The notes beneath the pieces are model-generated. The model made no database searches, was not told the origin of the DNA, and worked only from the letters and a program-made list of their open reading frames with translations. From assembly GCF_000204055.1 (NCBI RefSeq), contig NW_006768809.1, positions 350,686-414,685 on the forward strand: a stretch of 64,000 nucleotides of DNA, given 5' to 3'. Source of the stretch: Melampsora larici-populina 98AG31. Lineage: Eukaryota; Basidiomycota; Pucciniomycetes; Pucciniales; Melampsoraceae. A program made the position numbers and the translations under genes. This document shows positions 11,540 to 22,889 of the stretch, one piece after another (within the stretch, counting starts at the first letter, position 1; each line of letters opens with the position of its first letter).

Positions 11540-12035
11540 TTTTCTTGCAAGCAAGCCACCGGATGTTGTCGTGGATGATCTTCAGGCTACATATGGAGAT
11601 AATTGGTTAGTTCAATACAAAATACTCTTTAATAAGTTTGGGAAGTTTTGTTTACTTACTTGATAATCTTGTGGAAAGTTTGACCAATACCTCTCCATTG
11701 TCTCTCCATCCCAAGTATGAGGTTGCGCCTAGATAATGAGATATATTAGTACGCGAGGTTGCAACATGGGTTTGCAACAGATGAATACTTACTTGGTCAT
11801 GGTTTGGATAGCTTGACAGAGATTCTCCACAGATTGGGTTTTGTCGTTTGTGTTTTTCCCATACCACGGGGTTGAAATGGTCGAGTGTAAGAGGTTTCCC
11901 GACACCATTATGGAAATCACGGGTATAGAAGTGACGAATGTTGTTGAACCGACCAAACGTAAAGTGGTCGTACTGATGAGAAAGGTCCATCTTAAGGAAG
12001 TTGTTTATGAAGGTGGGGTTTGTTGTCTGATTCAA
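11540..12035 (-). CDS. Small gene of unknown function inside the KDZ element
   Basis: Exon 1 (12035-11793) starts MNQTTNPTFINNF and ends at a GTAAGT donor. Exon 2 (11726-11660) contains HTWDGETMERYWS and ends at GTAAGT. A third exon probably begins at 11580 or 11587 and encodes a basic, Cys-containing tail; its exact end is uncertain. I recognise no domain. DGE..ER.WS faintly recalls the DGEG..ER.WS motif of KDZ transposases, but this is too short to rely on. It lies tail to tail with nothing and shares the spacer with the Tet-like gene, facing away from it. Confidence 0.4.
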
Positions 12036-12719
12036 AGCAAAGAGAGAGAAGTAGGGATGGTAATTTTAATGACTTAAAATTACCATCCCAAACCTAACCC
12101 ATGCTTGAGCTGGGTGGTACAAACCAGACCTAACCCGGATACCGCGTAAGCTCAAATGAACCAAAGACCTCCAGCAGCCTCCACCTGCGATCATTCAATC
12201 GCAAAGGACCAAACGAATCATTATTTCATCCCATAAAGATCTCTCCACCTGCAGATTGAAGCTGCTTTCTCCTTCGTTGTCGGACTCCGTGCTACGAACC
12301 GGGAGAATTTGGCCTTCTCAGGAAGGAAGTTCTATATTAAATCTTTTTATTCGCTCTTATTCTGTTGGTTTCAATCCTTAATTCAAACTATCGAACAAAG
12401 TCTCACTACTTGGAATCTGTGCTAGGAATCCGCTTAGGTTAGTAGAATCATCATGCTACTATACTTGAATGAGTTGGAAACTGATCGATCGTTTCTTAAA
12501 TCCATTCAATTCTGGATCTTTCATTTATAGAAGCGATTAGTTTATTAGCTGGACTCAACTTTTCTGATCCTACTGGTGATCTTATTACATTTGTGAGTCT
12601 CATTACGATGAATATTGAATCTATCTGCTTATCAATGATCGGATAGACTGAACTAATTGTGGTAACCTTTTATCTGTAGTTTGTAACTTCACAATCCTCG
12701 TTTTACACCTGATTGTACC

Positions 12720-14224
12720 ATGACACGTCAAAGAAGTACACTTCGAAAGAAAAAAGCGGGTATTCATGTCTGTAGCTTCAAGTCTAGAACCTCTCCGAGC
12801 TACTACAAATCCCGTGCTAAATACAGGAAAGAAAAAACGATTGGTCAGGTTTATCGTCGTCATCATGCAAAGCGAACACAATTGAAAAGACAACTGGTTG
12901 AAGAATTAGGTTTACCTCTAAATACTAAATTCATTTTTCGTTATAGTATCATTGACAGACCTTTAGTAGTACCTTCCAAAATTATCATCGACTCTGGTAC
13001 TGTAGTGGTAATTAATAAAAAGGATCTTTCTATTGTTTTGATTGTCCGATTCACTCCTTTTGAAAAGATGGATAAGGATCTTAGGGATAAATATAATCAT
13101 TCTATGTCAACAACCTTTCTTCATGCCCGAGCTAGAAATCAGTGCAAGATTCATACCTCGCTTAAAAAAGGCGAACTAGAAGAAGGAGAAGAGGAAGAAG
13201 AGCCTTTATCTGGCTGGATGGGTTGTACTGGATGGCGAGGTGGATGTGAGAAAGATAAATCCGCAGGTATGTGATTGGCGTTCTGAGTATAATTCCAAAT
13301 CTTTACTGAATTGGATAACATATCACCATTTTGCATATATCTATCTATAGGTCCCTATACTTTAAACGCTTTCACCTCTGCAAATATAGATAGAATCCAG
13401 ACGGATAAAGAACGGATGGAAGAGTATCATCGGATACAAGATTTTTGGGCGGAACGATTTTCTAGTTTATCATTGAAGGTATTTAAAACGAATGTTGATC
13501 TTGCTTTGAAAGCAAAGGTACCAGGTTTTCACGAATTAAAATGGCAATTAACCCAAAATGGTTTGGTATTTGCATCTAATCTTGTGGTTACGTGTGAAGG
13601 GTTTTACAATTACTCACACACTGACAAGGATCATACTAGATACGGTTTTGGAATGTGGGGATTGATTCTAAAAGCATCAGGAGTACTATATGATAAGGAG
13701 AAAGGAATTCAAAATTGTGAAAAGGACTCGGTGAAGCTTGGAGAAGTTAAAGGTGCAAATTTTTGTATAGATAGTTTTGGAATTGAGGTAGCTATGGGTG
13801 TATGTAATGGTGTGGCAGATATGGTGTGGGATACAACCGTAAGTAATTTTATTTTTGATTTGGAATGACTCTTGGTTTTATTTAATCCAAGATTGTTTAT
13901 ATGTAGATTCCCCATTATACAACTCCCTCGAAAGCTTATGATGGTCAAGGTAAGGAGATTGACCACAAAAAAAGCATAGTAACTTTATACGGTTCCTCCT
14001 GCCAGATATCTGAGGCTCTGGTGAATAGGATTAGGCTACTAGGTGAGAAGCAAGCTGGGATGACTGATTCTCAATGGAAGCAGCACTGCGATGCAAGGGT
14101 GAAAACTTATGAGGAAATGTTTGAAGACAAAGTTGAGAAGGCAACTAATAAGTTGAAATCTAAATCTGAGAAAATTTCTAAAAACCTTGTGGTCAGGAGG
14201 AAAACAAAGAAAAGCCAGGGTTAG
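12720..14224 (+). CDS. Tet/JBP-like 2-oxoglutarate Fe(II) dioxygenase
   Basis: Three exons (12720-13266, 13351-13838, 13907-14224) with GTATGT..TAG and GTAAGT..TAG introns give an uninterrupted protein of about 450 residues. The N-terminus (residues 1-70) is strongly basic. The double-stranded beta-helix core holds the Fe-binding H-x-D in YSHTDKDHTRYGFGMWG (near residue 285) and a distal His in DTTIPHYTTPS (near residue 345). A coiled, Lys-rich tail closes the protein. Tet/JBP enzymes oxidise 5-methylcytosine or thymine in DNA, and expansions of such genes inside KDZ transposons of basidiomycetes are established. The gene lies 685 bp from the small upstream gene on the opposite strand. No stop or frameshift is seen, so activity is plausible. 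The residue that would bind 2-oxoglutarate was not identified with certainty. Confidence 0.78.
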
Positions 14225-14333
14225 CTTTTTGGTGACTTCTAAAGTTGTATTTAGATGCGTAACAATTTGATTCTGTAAGAAAGGTCATATATTGTTTAAA
14301 TTTGTGAGAAGTCTATCCTACATCCCCCTAATC

Positions 14334-14535
14334 ACACCAGGTGAATGCGGTTCACCTGGTGTGAATTCAATTCACACCAGGTGAATTCAATTCACACCAG
14401 GTGAATGCAATTCACACCAGGTGAATGCAATTCACACCAATCAATTTTGAAGAAAATACATATTCTACATTCCACAGTTTGACGGCCTGGCCCCTTTTCA
14501 GGCACTCTGTGTTTCCACTGTTCCACCTTCACAGT
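14334..14535 (-). repeat. Inverted duplicate of a transposase exon and its repeat array
   Basis: The reverse complement closely matches 19665-19885: the exon segment encoding VEEWKHRVPEKGPGRQTV, the following GTATGT-type donor region and the first TCAC-N5-GTGA units (core ACCAG/CTGGT, period 20). It is a local copy made within the element and is not a separate gene. Confidence 0.85.
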
Positions 14536-14810
14536 CATCCAGAATCATCTAGGTGATCACAGAGATGTGAATCTCTACTTTAGGCGGATTTCTGGAGTTT
14601 GGTTGGATTCACATGGAGGTGATTCCACTGAATCATTATTATAAGATCAGTGATAACTTCTCAATTGGATGACTTGGGCCTCCAAGTCATATACATATGA
14701 CTTGTAATGTCGGAGATATGTGTATATATTAATCACATTGCACATTGTGTTTAAGATGTATGAGATTTTTAGGCTGATAATGAGTAATATACACATTATC
14801 AGATCTAATA
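14536..14810. other. Spacer before the 180-bp tandem repeats
   Basis: No coding sequence recognised. Several short palindromes on GTGAATC/GATTCAC are present. Confidence 0.4.
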
Positions 14811-15480
14811 CCTGGATGTGAAAGAGTCCATATTACCACAACTTTTACAGTTTTGGGAAATGTCTGGATCTGAGTTGATTTTTGGAATCAGACAGGTTTA
14901 TTTACCTTATGGCAATACTTGTTAGCCATGAGGTAGAGGATGTTTTGGGGTAAGTTGAGACCACTTCACATTCTCAGATATATACGCATACCTGGAAGTG
15001 AAAGAGTCCATATTACCACAACTTTTACAGTTTTGGGAAATGTCTGGATCTGAGTTGATTTTTGGAATCAGACAGGTTTATTTACCTTAGGGCAATACTT
15101 GTTAGCCATGAGGTAGAGGATGTTTTGGGGTAAGTTGAGACCACTTCACATTCTCAGATATATACGCATACCTGGATGTGAAAGAGTCCATATTGCCACA
15201 ACTTTTACAGTTTTGGGAAATGTCTGGATCTGAGTTGATTTCTGTAATCAGACAGGTTTATTTACCTTATGGCAATACTTGTTGACCATAAGGTAGAGGA
15301 TGTTTTGGGGTAAGTTGCGACAACTTCACATTCTCAGATATATACACATACCTGGATGTGAAAGTGTCCATATTACCACAACTTTGACAGTATTGGGAAA
15401 GGTCTGGATCTGAGTGGATTTTTGGAATCAGATAGGTTCTATTACCTTATGGCAATACTTGTTAGCCATGAGGTGTTTAC
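14811..15480. repeat. Tandem repeat of 180 bp, about 3.7 copies
   Basis: Units start at about 14811, 14991, 15171 and 15351 with CCTGGATGTGAAAG or CCTGGAAGTGAAAG. The first two are almost identical and the fourth is most diverged and shortened. There is no conserved open frame. The repeat lies between the convergent ends of the Tet-like gene and the acidic gene. Confidence 0.92.
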
Positions 15481-15519
15481 CTGCAAGATGTTACAACTTC
15501 TTATCAAGAATGGGTGCAG

Positions 15520-15640
15520 CTTGAAATCACCGCTGTGTGAATGTCATTCACACGGGGTGATTGTCTTTCACCATGATGTGAATGACATTCACCCCGTGTG
15601 ATTCACCTTCATACCAAAATGTGTGAATGCGTAATCAGGC
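15520..15640. repeat. Short TCAC/GTGA palindrome cluster
   Basis: Three or four units with 5- or 6-base cores (ACGGG, CATGAT, CCCGT) and 7-base linkers, following the same rule as the large arrays. Confidence 0.75.
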
Positions 15641-15871
15641 CATTCACATGGCCTGAAATGAAATGAGGCCTTATATAGATATTCAATGTGTTATGATGAG
15701 TAGGTGATCATGAATCATATTGACATCATTCAAAACAGATGAATACCATAGATTTTGGAAAAATATAAAGATGGAAAAAGAGAAAAGGGAAAACAAAAGA
15801 TTTTGGACAAATAGAATAAAGATGGAAATCCATTTTCCATTGGTGTATATTTTTGAAATGAATGTATAAGA

Positions 15872-17949
15872 TCATTCGTCCTCATCAACATCCTGATCAA
15901 TATCTCCAAAACCATTCCACTCTTCCTCTGATTTGTCTAAGTCTTCATCCACATCCATGTCGAAGTTGTCATTTTCCTGATAATCCTGAATATCCTGTGT
16001 CATCATCACTTGATCTTCTGTTGCTGAAACACTTTCATCCGCAGTCTCTTCAAGAGGTTCTGAATCTGCTTTGATTTTTTCCATCTTGAACTTACTTGCT
16101 TGTACATTGTCCAGCCAAAGGCTTCTACGACTATTCATGGCATTAAAACCCAGTTTCAGGACCTCAGAAGGAAGTTTGGAACCTGGCAGTTGGATAATAT
16201 TAATACCATGGTCTTCCCGTAACAAAGAAACTGGGTCTGGTCCACGGGGGAAACCTTGTTCCTTCCCGGTCAAGGAACCTGTCATAAATTATAAATATGT
16301 ATTTGTTAGATATTGACAAAGATTATCCAGCTATTTCTGATAGCTTTGTACGTACTGAAACTTCCTCGCAGCAACAGTGCCAGATCAGCTTTGACTATAT
16401 CACCAGGATCGGTTTTTCGAACCTTTCCACCATTTGACATAACATTGGGTCCAACTATTTGAGCAACTGCCTCGGCCACCGAAAGGCCTTGGGCGTGTGC
16501 GGCAAATACCTTGCCGAAGTTGCTCTTCTTATTGACATATACAGCCATTGCATCGTGAGACGTGAACTCCCTAGCCCATCCAGGCGATCCGCAGGAAGCC
16601 TCAGTTGAAGCATGGGTGCTACAAGCCAAGAGGTAGTATGAGAACTCCATGTTATTGGATTCGTTTTCAATCTATGAAAGAGAACCTTTTTTCAGTTAAG
16701 CTATAAAGTTTTGATATTATCTGACAACTTACATCGCTGTGGATCCGCTCTATGCATTTGAGAGATTTGCGGTTGAAATCGGGAAGAGAAGGACCACCTT
16801 GCCCAGATGCAAGTTTCGCATATTCCTTGGCTACCTTGTCTTTACAAACCAAATCATCGTAGAATCCTTGTAATTTAGCAAGTACTTCTGGCTGAAGCTG
16901 AAGTTTCTCTACATCACTTTCATCGTCATCATCCCCCGAATTGTGAACCAGGCCCGACAAAGTGTAAAAGACTGAAGGCTCAAACACTTCTCGATGCTCT
17001 AGAGGCATAGCTGTCCAGATCTTCCCTAGCTTACGGTTTCGAGCAGCCAATATTCCCTTATGTCCTTTGCCTGCAGGCACTGTATTTAGTGTGTGGAAAG
17101 ATCAGCGTGATTAGATCTTGATTAGATCTTGATTCTATATGTAGAGAGATGTACTTACTTCGGTAATCACGTCTTGCTTTGCTGTACTTTAAGAATATTT
17201 GATAGTGTCCGCCTTTGCGCCGGCCTCCAAGCTCACCCCTGAAAACGGGTTGTCAAAAACGCGAAGTCAAGAAATCTCCAAAAAGACAAAAGTGAAGTAA
17301 TAGGTATGATTACTTACAAAGCTTTTTGAAGAGTGAACATACTTATATTGCCCATGATGGTCAGCATCGCCTTCTGATGTTTGTAAATCTTTCGAATCGC
17401 TCTTGCTTCCGTCAAGATATGCGGAGGAACAGCGGTTCCTTTCTTCTTCTGAGATCGTTTGACTTCCGCAATGCGACCAAGTGGCCACTCGTTCAGCAGG
17501 TTCTTGTATTCCTTAATGGTAGGTAAGGGTGTTTCCGATTCATCGAGATGAGCAGTCTCCCCGGTTTGTTGGGTTGCAGTAGTTTTTGAAAGTCTTGTTT
17601 TACGGTGATCGTCATCCGAGTTGATTTGTCTTGCAAGTCGATCAAGTAACTCAGCATCATCACTTTCTTCATCCGAGTTCACTCGGGTTCTTTTGTGTTG
17701 AGTGGGTCAAAGTTGCAAATCAATCACTTCATCTTCGATATCTTCATCATCTTCCGTTTTGTATTCATCTTGGCTTTCATCATCGTCCTCTATGTTCTCT
17801 GCTTGACGAGAGGCTGAGACACGGCGTTGGGGAGCTCGACTTCCATTGGAACCAGTGGCCAGCTTTCGAAGTTTAGCGCGGGAGTTCGTTACAGTTGAAG
17901 GGTTTGTGGTGGAACCCTTTAGTGTTTGAGATCTTGTGTTTCTTGGCAT
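15872..17949 (-). pseudogene. Acidic KDZ-borne gene of unknown function, one premature stop
   Basis: Five exons on the minus strand with GT..AG introns. The first encodes a basic start (MPRNTRSQTLKG) and a very acidic stretch. An in-frame TGA at 17707-17709 follows DLQL, after which the same frame continues with TRVNSDEESDD and a basic segment. Later exons encode RRKGGHYQIFLKYSKARRDYR, a segment with HREVFEPSVFYTLSGL, then CSTHASTEASCGSPGW, and a C-terminal acidic tail (DMDVDEDLDKSEEEW). The alternation of basic and acidic blocks suggests a nuclear chromatin-type protein, and the GHKG..LWxAM..EHREVF style segment vaguely recalls HMG-like regions, but I do not claim a family. It stands divergent to the transposase, 498 bp apart. 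If TGA was CGA the reading frame would be complete; alternatively translation starts downstream. Confidence 0.6.
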
Positions 17950-18446
17950 CTTGTAAGGGGATTATCAATCGTAGAATATTGATGGAAGTGATCAGTAATC
18001 AGAACGCAATAAATATAGTGAGGGCAGGCAGGTCAGGAGAAGTATTGAGTCAGTGAACTTACCAGAGCGAGACTGTATTTTGAATTAGTGGGAATGTGAG
18101 AAAATATTTGAAATATCCTACGTCTATCAAATCAGACTTTGAATCTTGTCGCACAACATTCAAGGTGTATTGTCAACTGTATTAATCATCGACCTTTTGG
18201 AAGGATATGCCACTGATGAGCTACGAAAGTATTGTGGCTTGGCTCATAAAACAGAGAGAGGGAGCTTTGAAATTTTTATATAGGGGCTGTATCTTTAGAC
18301 ATTTAGCTCCTTTGGGTAGACAGGGGTGAAGTTGCCCCATCCGTTTTGAGTATTTCCAATTGAGGTAACAACCAACCTGTGATCGTTCTTTTTCAGATAT
18401 CATGCTTTTAAACCGCAACATTTTACTATCTTAAGACCTACGATCC

Positions 18447-21400
18447 ATGGCTAAAGGGAACAAAATCGACTGTCCACTGGGTGGTCCATCCAATAAGAAA
18501 CGACGTACTCAGCGCGAAGCTCAAGGCTCTGCCATCCTGGCCGAAGAACTCAATGCTAATGAAGCAAAATACATCAATAACCGCATCAAAGAAATTGAGC
18601 GTGCACTTAATGACGCTTCCAACGGTCAGGCAAATCAAGTTGAGGGCGGCGACATCGAGCTTACTGCGGCAAAAGAAAATCCAAACGCTGATAACGACAA
18701 CGGGCTTTATAATCACGTCGAGGAGTTCCTTCCGCATCCCCATCCAGAGAATCCTGAAGGGGTTCCGCGGATGGATGTGCCATTTGCTGAATATGTTCAA
18801 GGGTCTTATTACAAAAGCAAACGGTTGGCAGAAAAGAAAAATTGGCAGAAGGCCTTACCTGCTATGTTTCTCTCCTACATGACCTTGTGCCAGGAGACGT
18901 CGCAATGGGGGAACAGAACCCGCTGGAACCACGACTACAACAATGCAGTCTGTGCGTGTGGGGGAGGAGACCTGAAGATTCGTAAGGTTGACATGGTAGA
19001 TATTTTAGGTGAGTATTTGTTGTTAGGAATGCGTTTCATGACATTAATATTAATGTCATGAAATGGGATTGCATGTCAGAACGTAGGCAAGAAGAAATCC
19101 GGTTTTGTAAATGTACATTAGATCAAGTTCGTCTGATCCATATGGGTTACATCGGAGGGTCCCCAGTGCATCCTCAAGTAGCATTTTCTATCAGGCTACT
19201 GAGGTTGCACCATGCATTGTGGAAGTATTGTACGGTCAGAACCCAGGGATTTACTCTTGGGTTGGATGAGTTTCTCGACCCAGCCAGCCCTTTGATATTG
19301 GTTGCAAAAACAAATCAAGCAAGTTTCGTTGAAAATCATCATCTGATGTTTTTCCACGGATTCTGACTTATGATGGACATTGCAGCCTTGAAAGTGGCGC
19401 AGGCTTTTCTCTTCAGCCATTGATGCATATAGAAACATGCTACGCAAAGGGCAGCAACTCACAATATGCGCATTATATCTCACAGCTTTGGATCAACTGG
19501 CTATGAATTGCCCAAGATGTTTTGGACCACTTCAAGGAAATGATCAGGCAGACAAGACAGACTATCATGTCTGTACCAATGGAAACTTTCAACACCGCCG
19601 ACACCTTGCTGCAAGCCGCGAGTACGAGGAAACAGAAATGGAAACTCCGCCTCTTTTCCTGGATAATAGTAAGGTGGAAGAGTGGAAACACAGAGTGCCT
19701 GAAAAGGGGCCAGGCCGTCAAACTGTGGTATGTAGAATATGTATTTTCTTCAAAATTGGTTGGTGTGAATTGAATTCACCTGGTGTGAATTGAATTCACC
19801 TGGTGTGAATTGAATTCACCTGGTGTGAATTGAATTCACCTGGTGTGAATTGGATTCACCTGGTGTGAATTGAATTCACCTGATGTGAACCGCATTCACC
19901 TGGTGTGATTTGCATTCACCTGGTGTGATTTACATTCACCTGGCGTGATTTGAATTCACAAGGCGTGATTTGAATTCACCGGGCCTGATTTGAATTCACC
20001 GGGCCTGATTGCAATTCACCTGGTGTGATTGCAATTCACCTGGTGTGATTACAATCACCTGGTGTGATTGCAATTCACCTGGTGTGATTACAATCACCTG
20101 GTGTGATTTCAATTCACCTGGTGTGATTACAATTCACCTGGTGTGATTACAATTCACCTGGTGTGATGTGAAATCTTTGGATTTGACCAAACTCACATCA
20201 GAGCGATAGAATTGACCTCTCTATGGGAGTCACACTGGGTGATTTCAAATCACATCAGGTGAAATAAAATCACACTGGGTGATTTTGATTCACATTGGGT
20301 GATTCATAATCACGTCGGGTGAATTTGAATCACATCAGGTGAATGGGTTCACCTGATGTGAATGAGGGTCACACTGCTTGGTCGAGATAGATCACTGGTC
20401 TCTTGAGGTGATAGAAGGACTAATGGTGCTTTCATTTTACTTTAGGACCCATGTACGGCCTCTCACACGGCTGCATCAGATGTACGGGGAAAGTCAACTT
20501 GGAAGGGATGTGATGAAACCGGACTCATTGGTTTGGCTTGCAGACACGATCACGTATTGAACTTTGTCAATGTGGTACAGAGCGGAGAGAAGTGAGGTTT
20601 CCCACAAATATGAAATAGACTACGCAACTACTGATATCCACGTTTTTATGAAATAGGCAGTATTTTGTGCTTGCATTGCTTGATCAGCTGATGAAAGATA
20701 CCGCAGAGCCAGGCAAACCAACCAAAAGCATGACAGTTTTCTACGACATTGGTTGTACGCTAGAAAAAAGTGTACAGAAGGTAAAGTTCTTATATTTGCA
20801 TTTTCCGCTCACATGTCTCTGATTCAGGAGCTTCATTTCACAGAACAAATATTTTGAAGATGAATACCAGCGTGGACTTCTCAGATTTGCAACTAGTGCA
20901 TTTCATGCGTATGCACATAAATGGACTTGTCAGCTCAAGTACAATCCCCGGCTGAACAAGGGTAATGGATTGACAGATGGAGAAGGAAATGAGAGGATCT
21001 GGTCTGACCAGGATCCTCTCATAGCGCCAAATAGATCTTTGACCAAACAACACCGAGTTGATGCTATAGATTTAAAGGCAAGTCATGGAAATGACACAAG
21101 ATGTAATAATGCAGGTATGTAATGTTACCTAAAAACGCAATGATGATGGAAATTAACAGGACACAATCTTATATTTGCAGCACTTTCCACGGAGGTGAAA
21201 CTATATACTGCACAAACACAATTCAACGTGGCATCTGCTACACTCGAAAGGCTGGAATCTCAAGATAGTTCTTTCACATATGTCTATTTTGCCAGGCAGT
21301 GGGAGCGGCAGAAGGCCACCCAGTTGGCTGCCATGGAAGACGGTGGAGCAAGAAAGAAGCTAGAAGATTATTTGATTGAACTTCTTGACCTGGAAGAGCA

Positions 21401-22798
21401 GGTGAAGGAAGCGCAGTACGTTGTGGTAATTTAATTTCAGTATTCTTGTGGATGCGTGCTGACTGTAGTGTTTCAACAGCCAAGAGCTAAAGCGTCTTCG
21501 GAGAAAGAGAAGAAGCAATCGGACGGAAGATGAAGTGGCGCAATTCCTGACTTTGCCAGCTTCCATTGTTGAACTCGAGATGGCAGTTGAAGATCTGAGA
21601 CAAGAGTTAGGAAACCCTGAGTTCACTCAACTTAAAGCAGCCACAAGTGGGTTTTGGTGATATATTCAACAAATCTAAATATTGACTGACCTCTTTGTTC
21701 TCAATAGGTCCCAAAGCACAAGCCTTGATACGTGTGCGTCTCGCCAAGATGAGGCTATATGAAGCTAAAGTTGGGATAGTGGAAGCCCAGAAAAAGTGGG
21801 ACAAGGATGGTCAAGGCGAGTTTTTTTATTTTACAACGGCTACAAGCATGCATTCATGTATGGAATGTTTATGTATTGTAGGTACAAAAGCACAACAAGG
21901 ACTAAAGACTTTCATGAACAAGAAACAATTGGCGTTCAAGAGGAAGTGGACATCCTACCAGTCTCAGGTGACGCAGTACAACAAAATTCGGCCCGTGAGC
22001 CGGATGGTCTGTCCATCACTCGACGAAGCCAAAAGACTACCCTTTGAGGATATATTCTGGAATGTGGGGGCTCTTTCTCATCCTACAGAGAAGTGGGCTA
22101 TAGATCCTGGAACAATTGAAGGTATACAAGCATTTTTACAGCACCGTGCGTGTAGTGAAGAACTTCGAAGGATTGGACGAGAGACCCAGCAGATGGTACA
22201 TCAGGCTTTAAAGACTGAAGAAAAACTAGATGGACTACTGGCTTTGTGTAGGAGTGGTAAGTTTGTCTGTTTTCCTGGTTTCTCTGTTATGTTTTCTAAT
22301 CTAATGTTTTATGGTCTTGTGTATATGTAAGATTATAATCCGGAAAATGGTGGAAGGGATATAATTGAATTAGTGCAGCCTGGACAGCGTATCTCCAAGG
22401 ATGTTTGGGATTTGAATGTGTTAGTCTTAAAAGCCCTCCATGACAATCTGCGTCAGAAACATTGCAAGAGATGGATGATGTGGAATTTAAATCTGGTGGA
22501 ATTGTTACAAAGGTCATATGTTTATACAAGGTCAACAGCGGAGGAAATTGATATATTGATCAAGCGCTGGGAGGGTTTGGTTTGTAGAGGTAAATCAACT
22601 TGGGAGTGTATTGTAAAGGCAGGAAGTGTAGAAGCAACCACCCTGGATGAATTGGAAACTTTTGAGCAAGATATGCTGCATGGTGAGGATGACGTAGCAC
22701 AACTTAATCAGCAGGCGGATCGCCTGTACATATTTGATGAAGAGCCTGAAGAGGAGGAGGGTTGGATGGACAGTGGGATGGACGTGATATATGAATAG
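18447..22798 (+). CDS. KDZ family transposase
   Basis: About ten exons. Exon 1 (18447-19008) has a basic N-terminus. Exon 2 (from 19080) carries a CxC1-type Cys cluster: FCKCTLDQVRLIHMGYI, then GGSPVHPQVAFSIRLL. Downstream are CPRCFGP, the NGNFQHRRHLAAS segment, then after an intron filled with palindromes DPCTASHTAA, GCDETGLIGLACRHDHVL, SGEKQYFVLALLDQL, FYDIGCTLEKSV, SAFHAYAHKWTCQ and GLTDGEGNERIWS, all hallmarks of KDZ transposases. The C-terminal third is helical, with coiled-coil character, and ends with an acidic tail (PEEEEGWMDSGMD). The usual DGNFQ is NGNFQ here; if that Asp is catalytic, as I believe, the enzyme could be inactive. All joins I traced keep frame. It is divergent from the acidic gene at 15872-17949. 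Confidence 0.88.
19762..20365. repeat. Palindrome array inside a transposase intron
   Basis: About 20 units of TCAC-CTGGT-GTGA with 7-base linkers (ATTGAAT, TTGCAAT, TTACAAT), period 20. From 20220 a more varied set follows, with cores ATCAG, ACTGG, ATTGG, GTCGG. The array lies between the exon ending GPGRQTV (about 19727) and the exon starting at DPCTASHTAA (about 20446), so it must be spliced out if the transposase is expressed. Confidence 0.9.
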
Positions 22799-22889
22799 AT
22801 ATACTATTTTTTGTGTTTTATTTGTTGTGTTGTGAAATGAAATTGAAACAAGTTCTTGAATGTGATCCTATCCTGTACATCATATCCTA

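Noticed and set aside
11540..12035. Small gene as a fragment of a second KDZ transposase (DGE..ER.WS)
   Set aside because: The motif is short, and the flanking residues do not match the transposase.
15872..17949. Assigning the acidic KDZ gene to the HMG-box family
   Set aside because: Only a loose resemblance around HREVFEPSVFYTLSGL; key aromatic positions could not be aligned with confidence.
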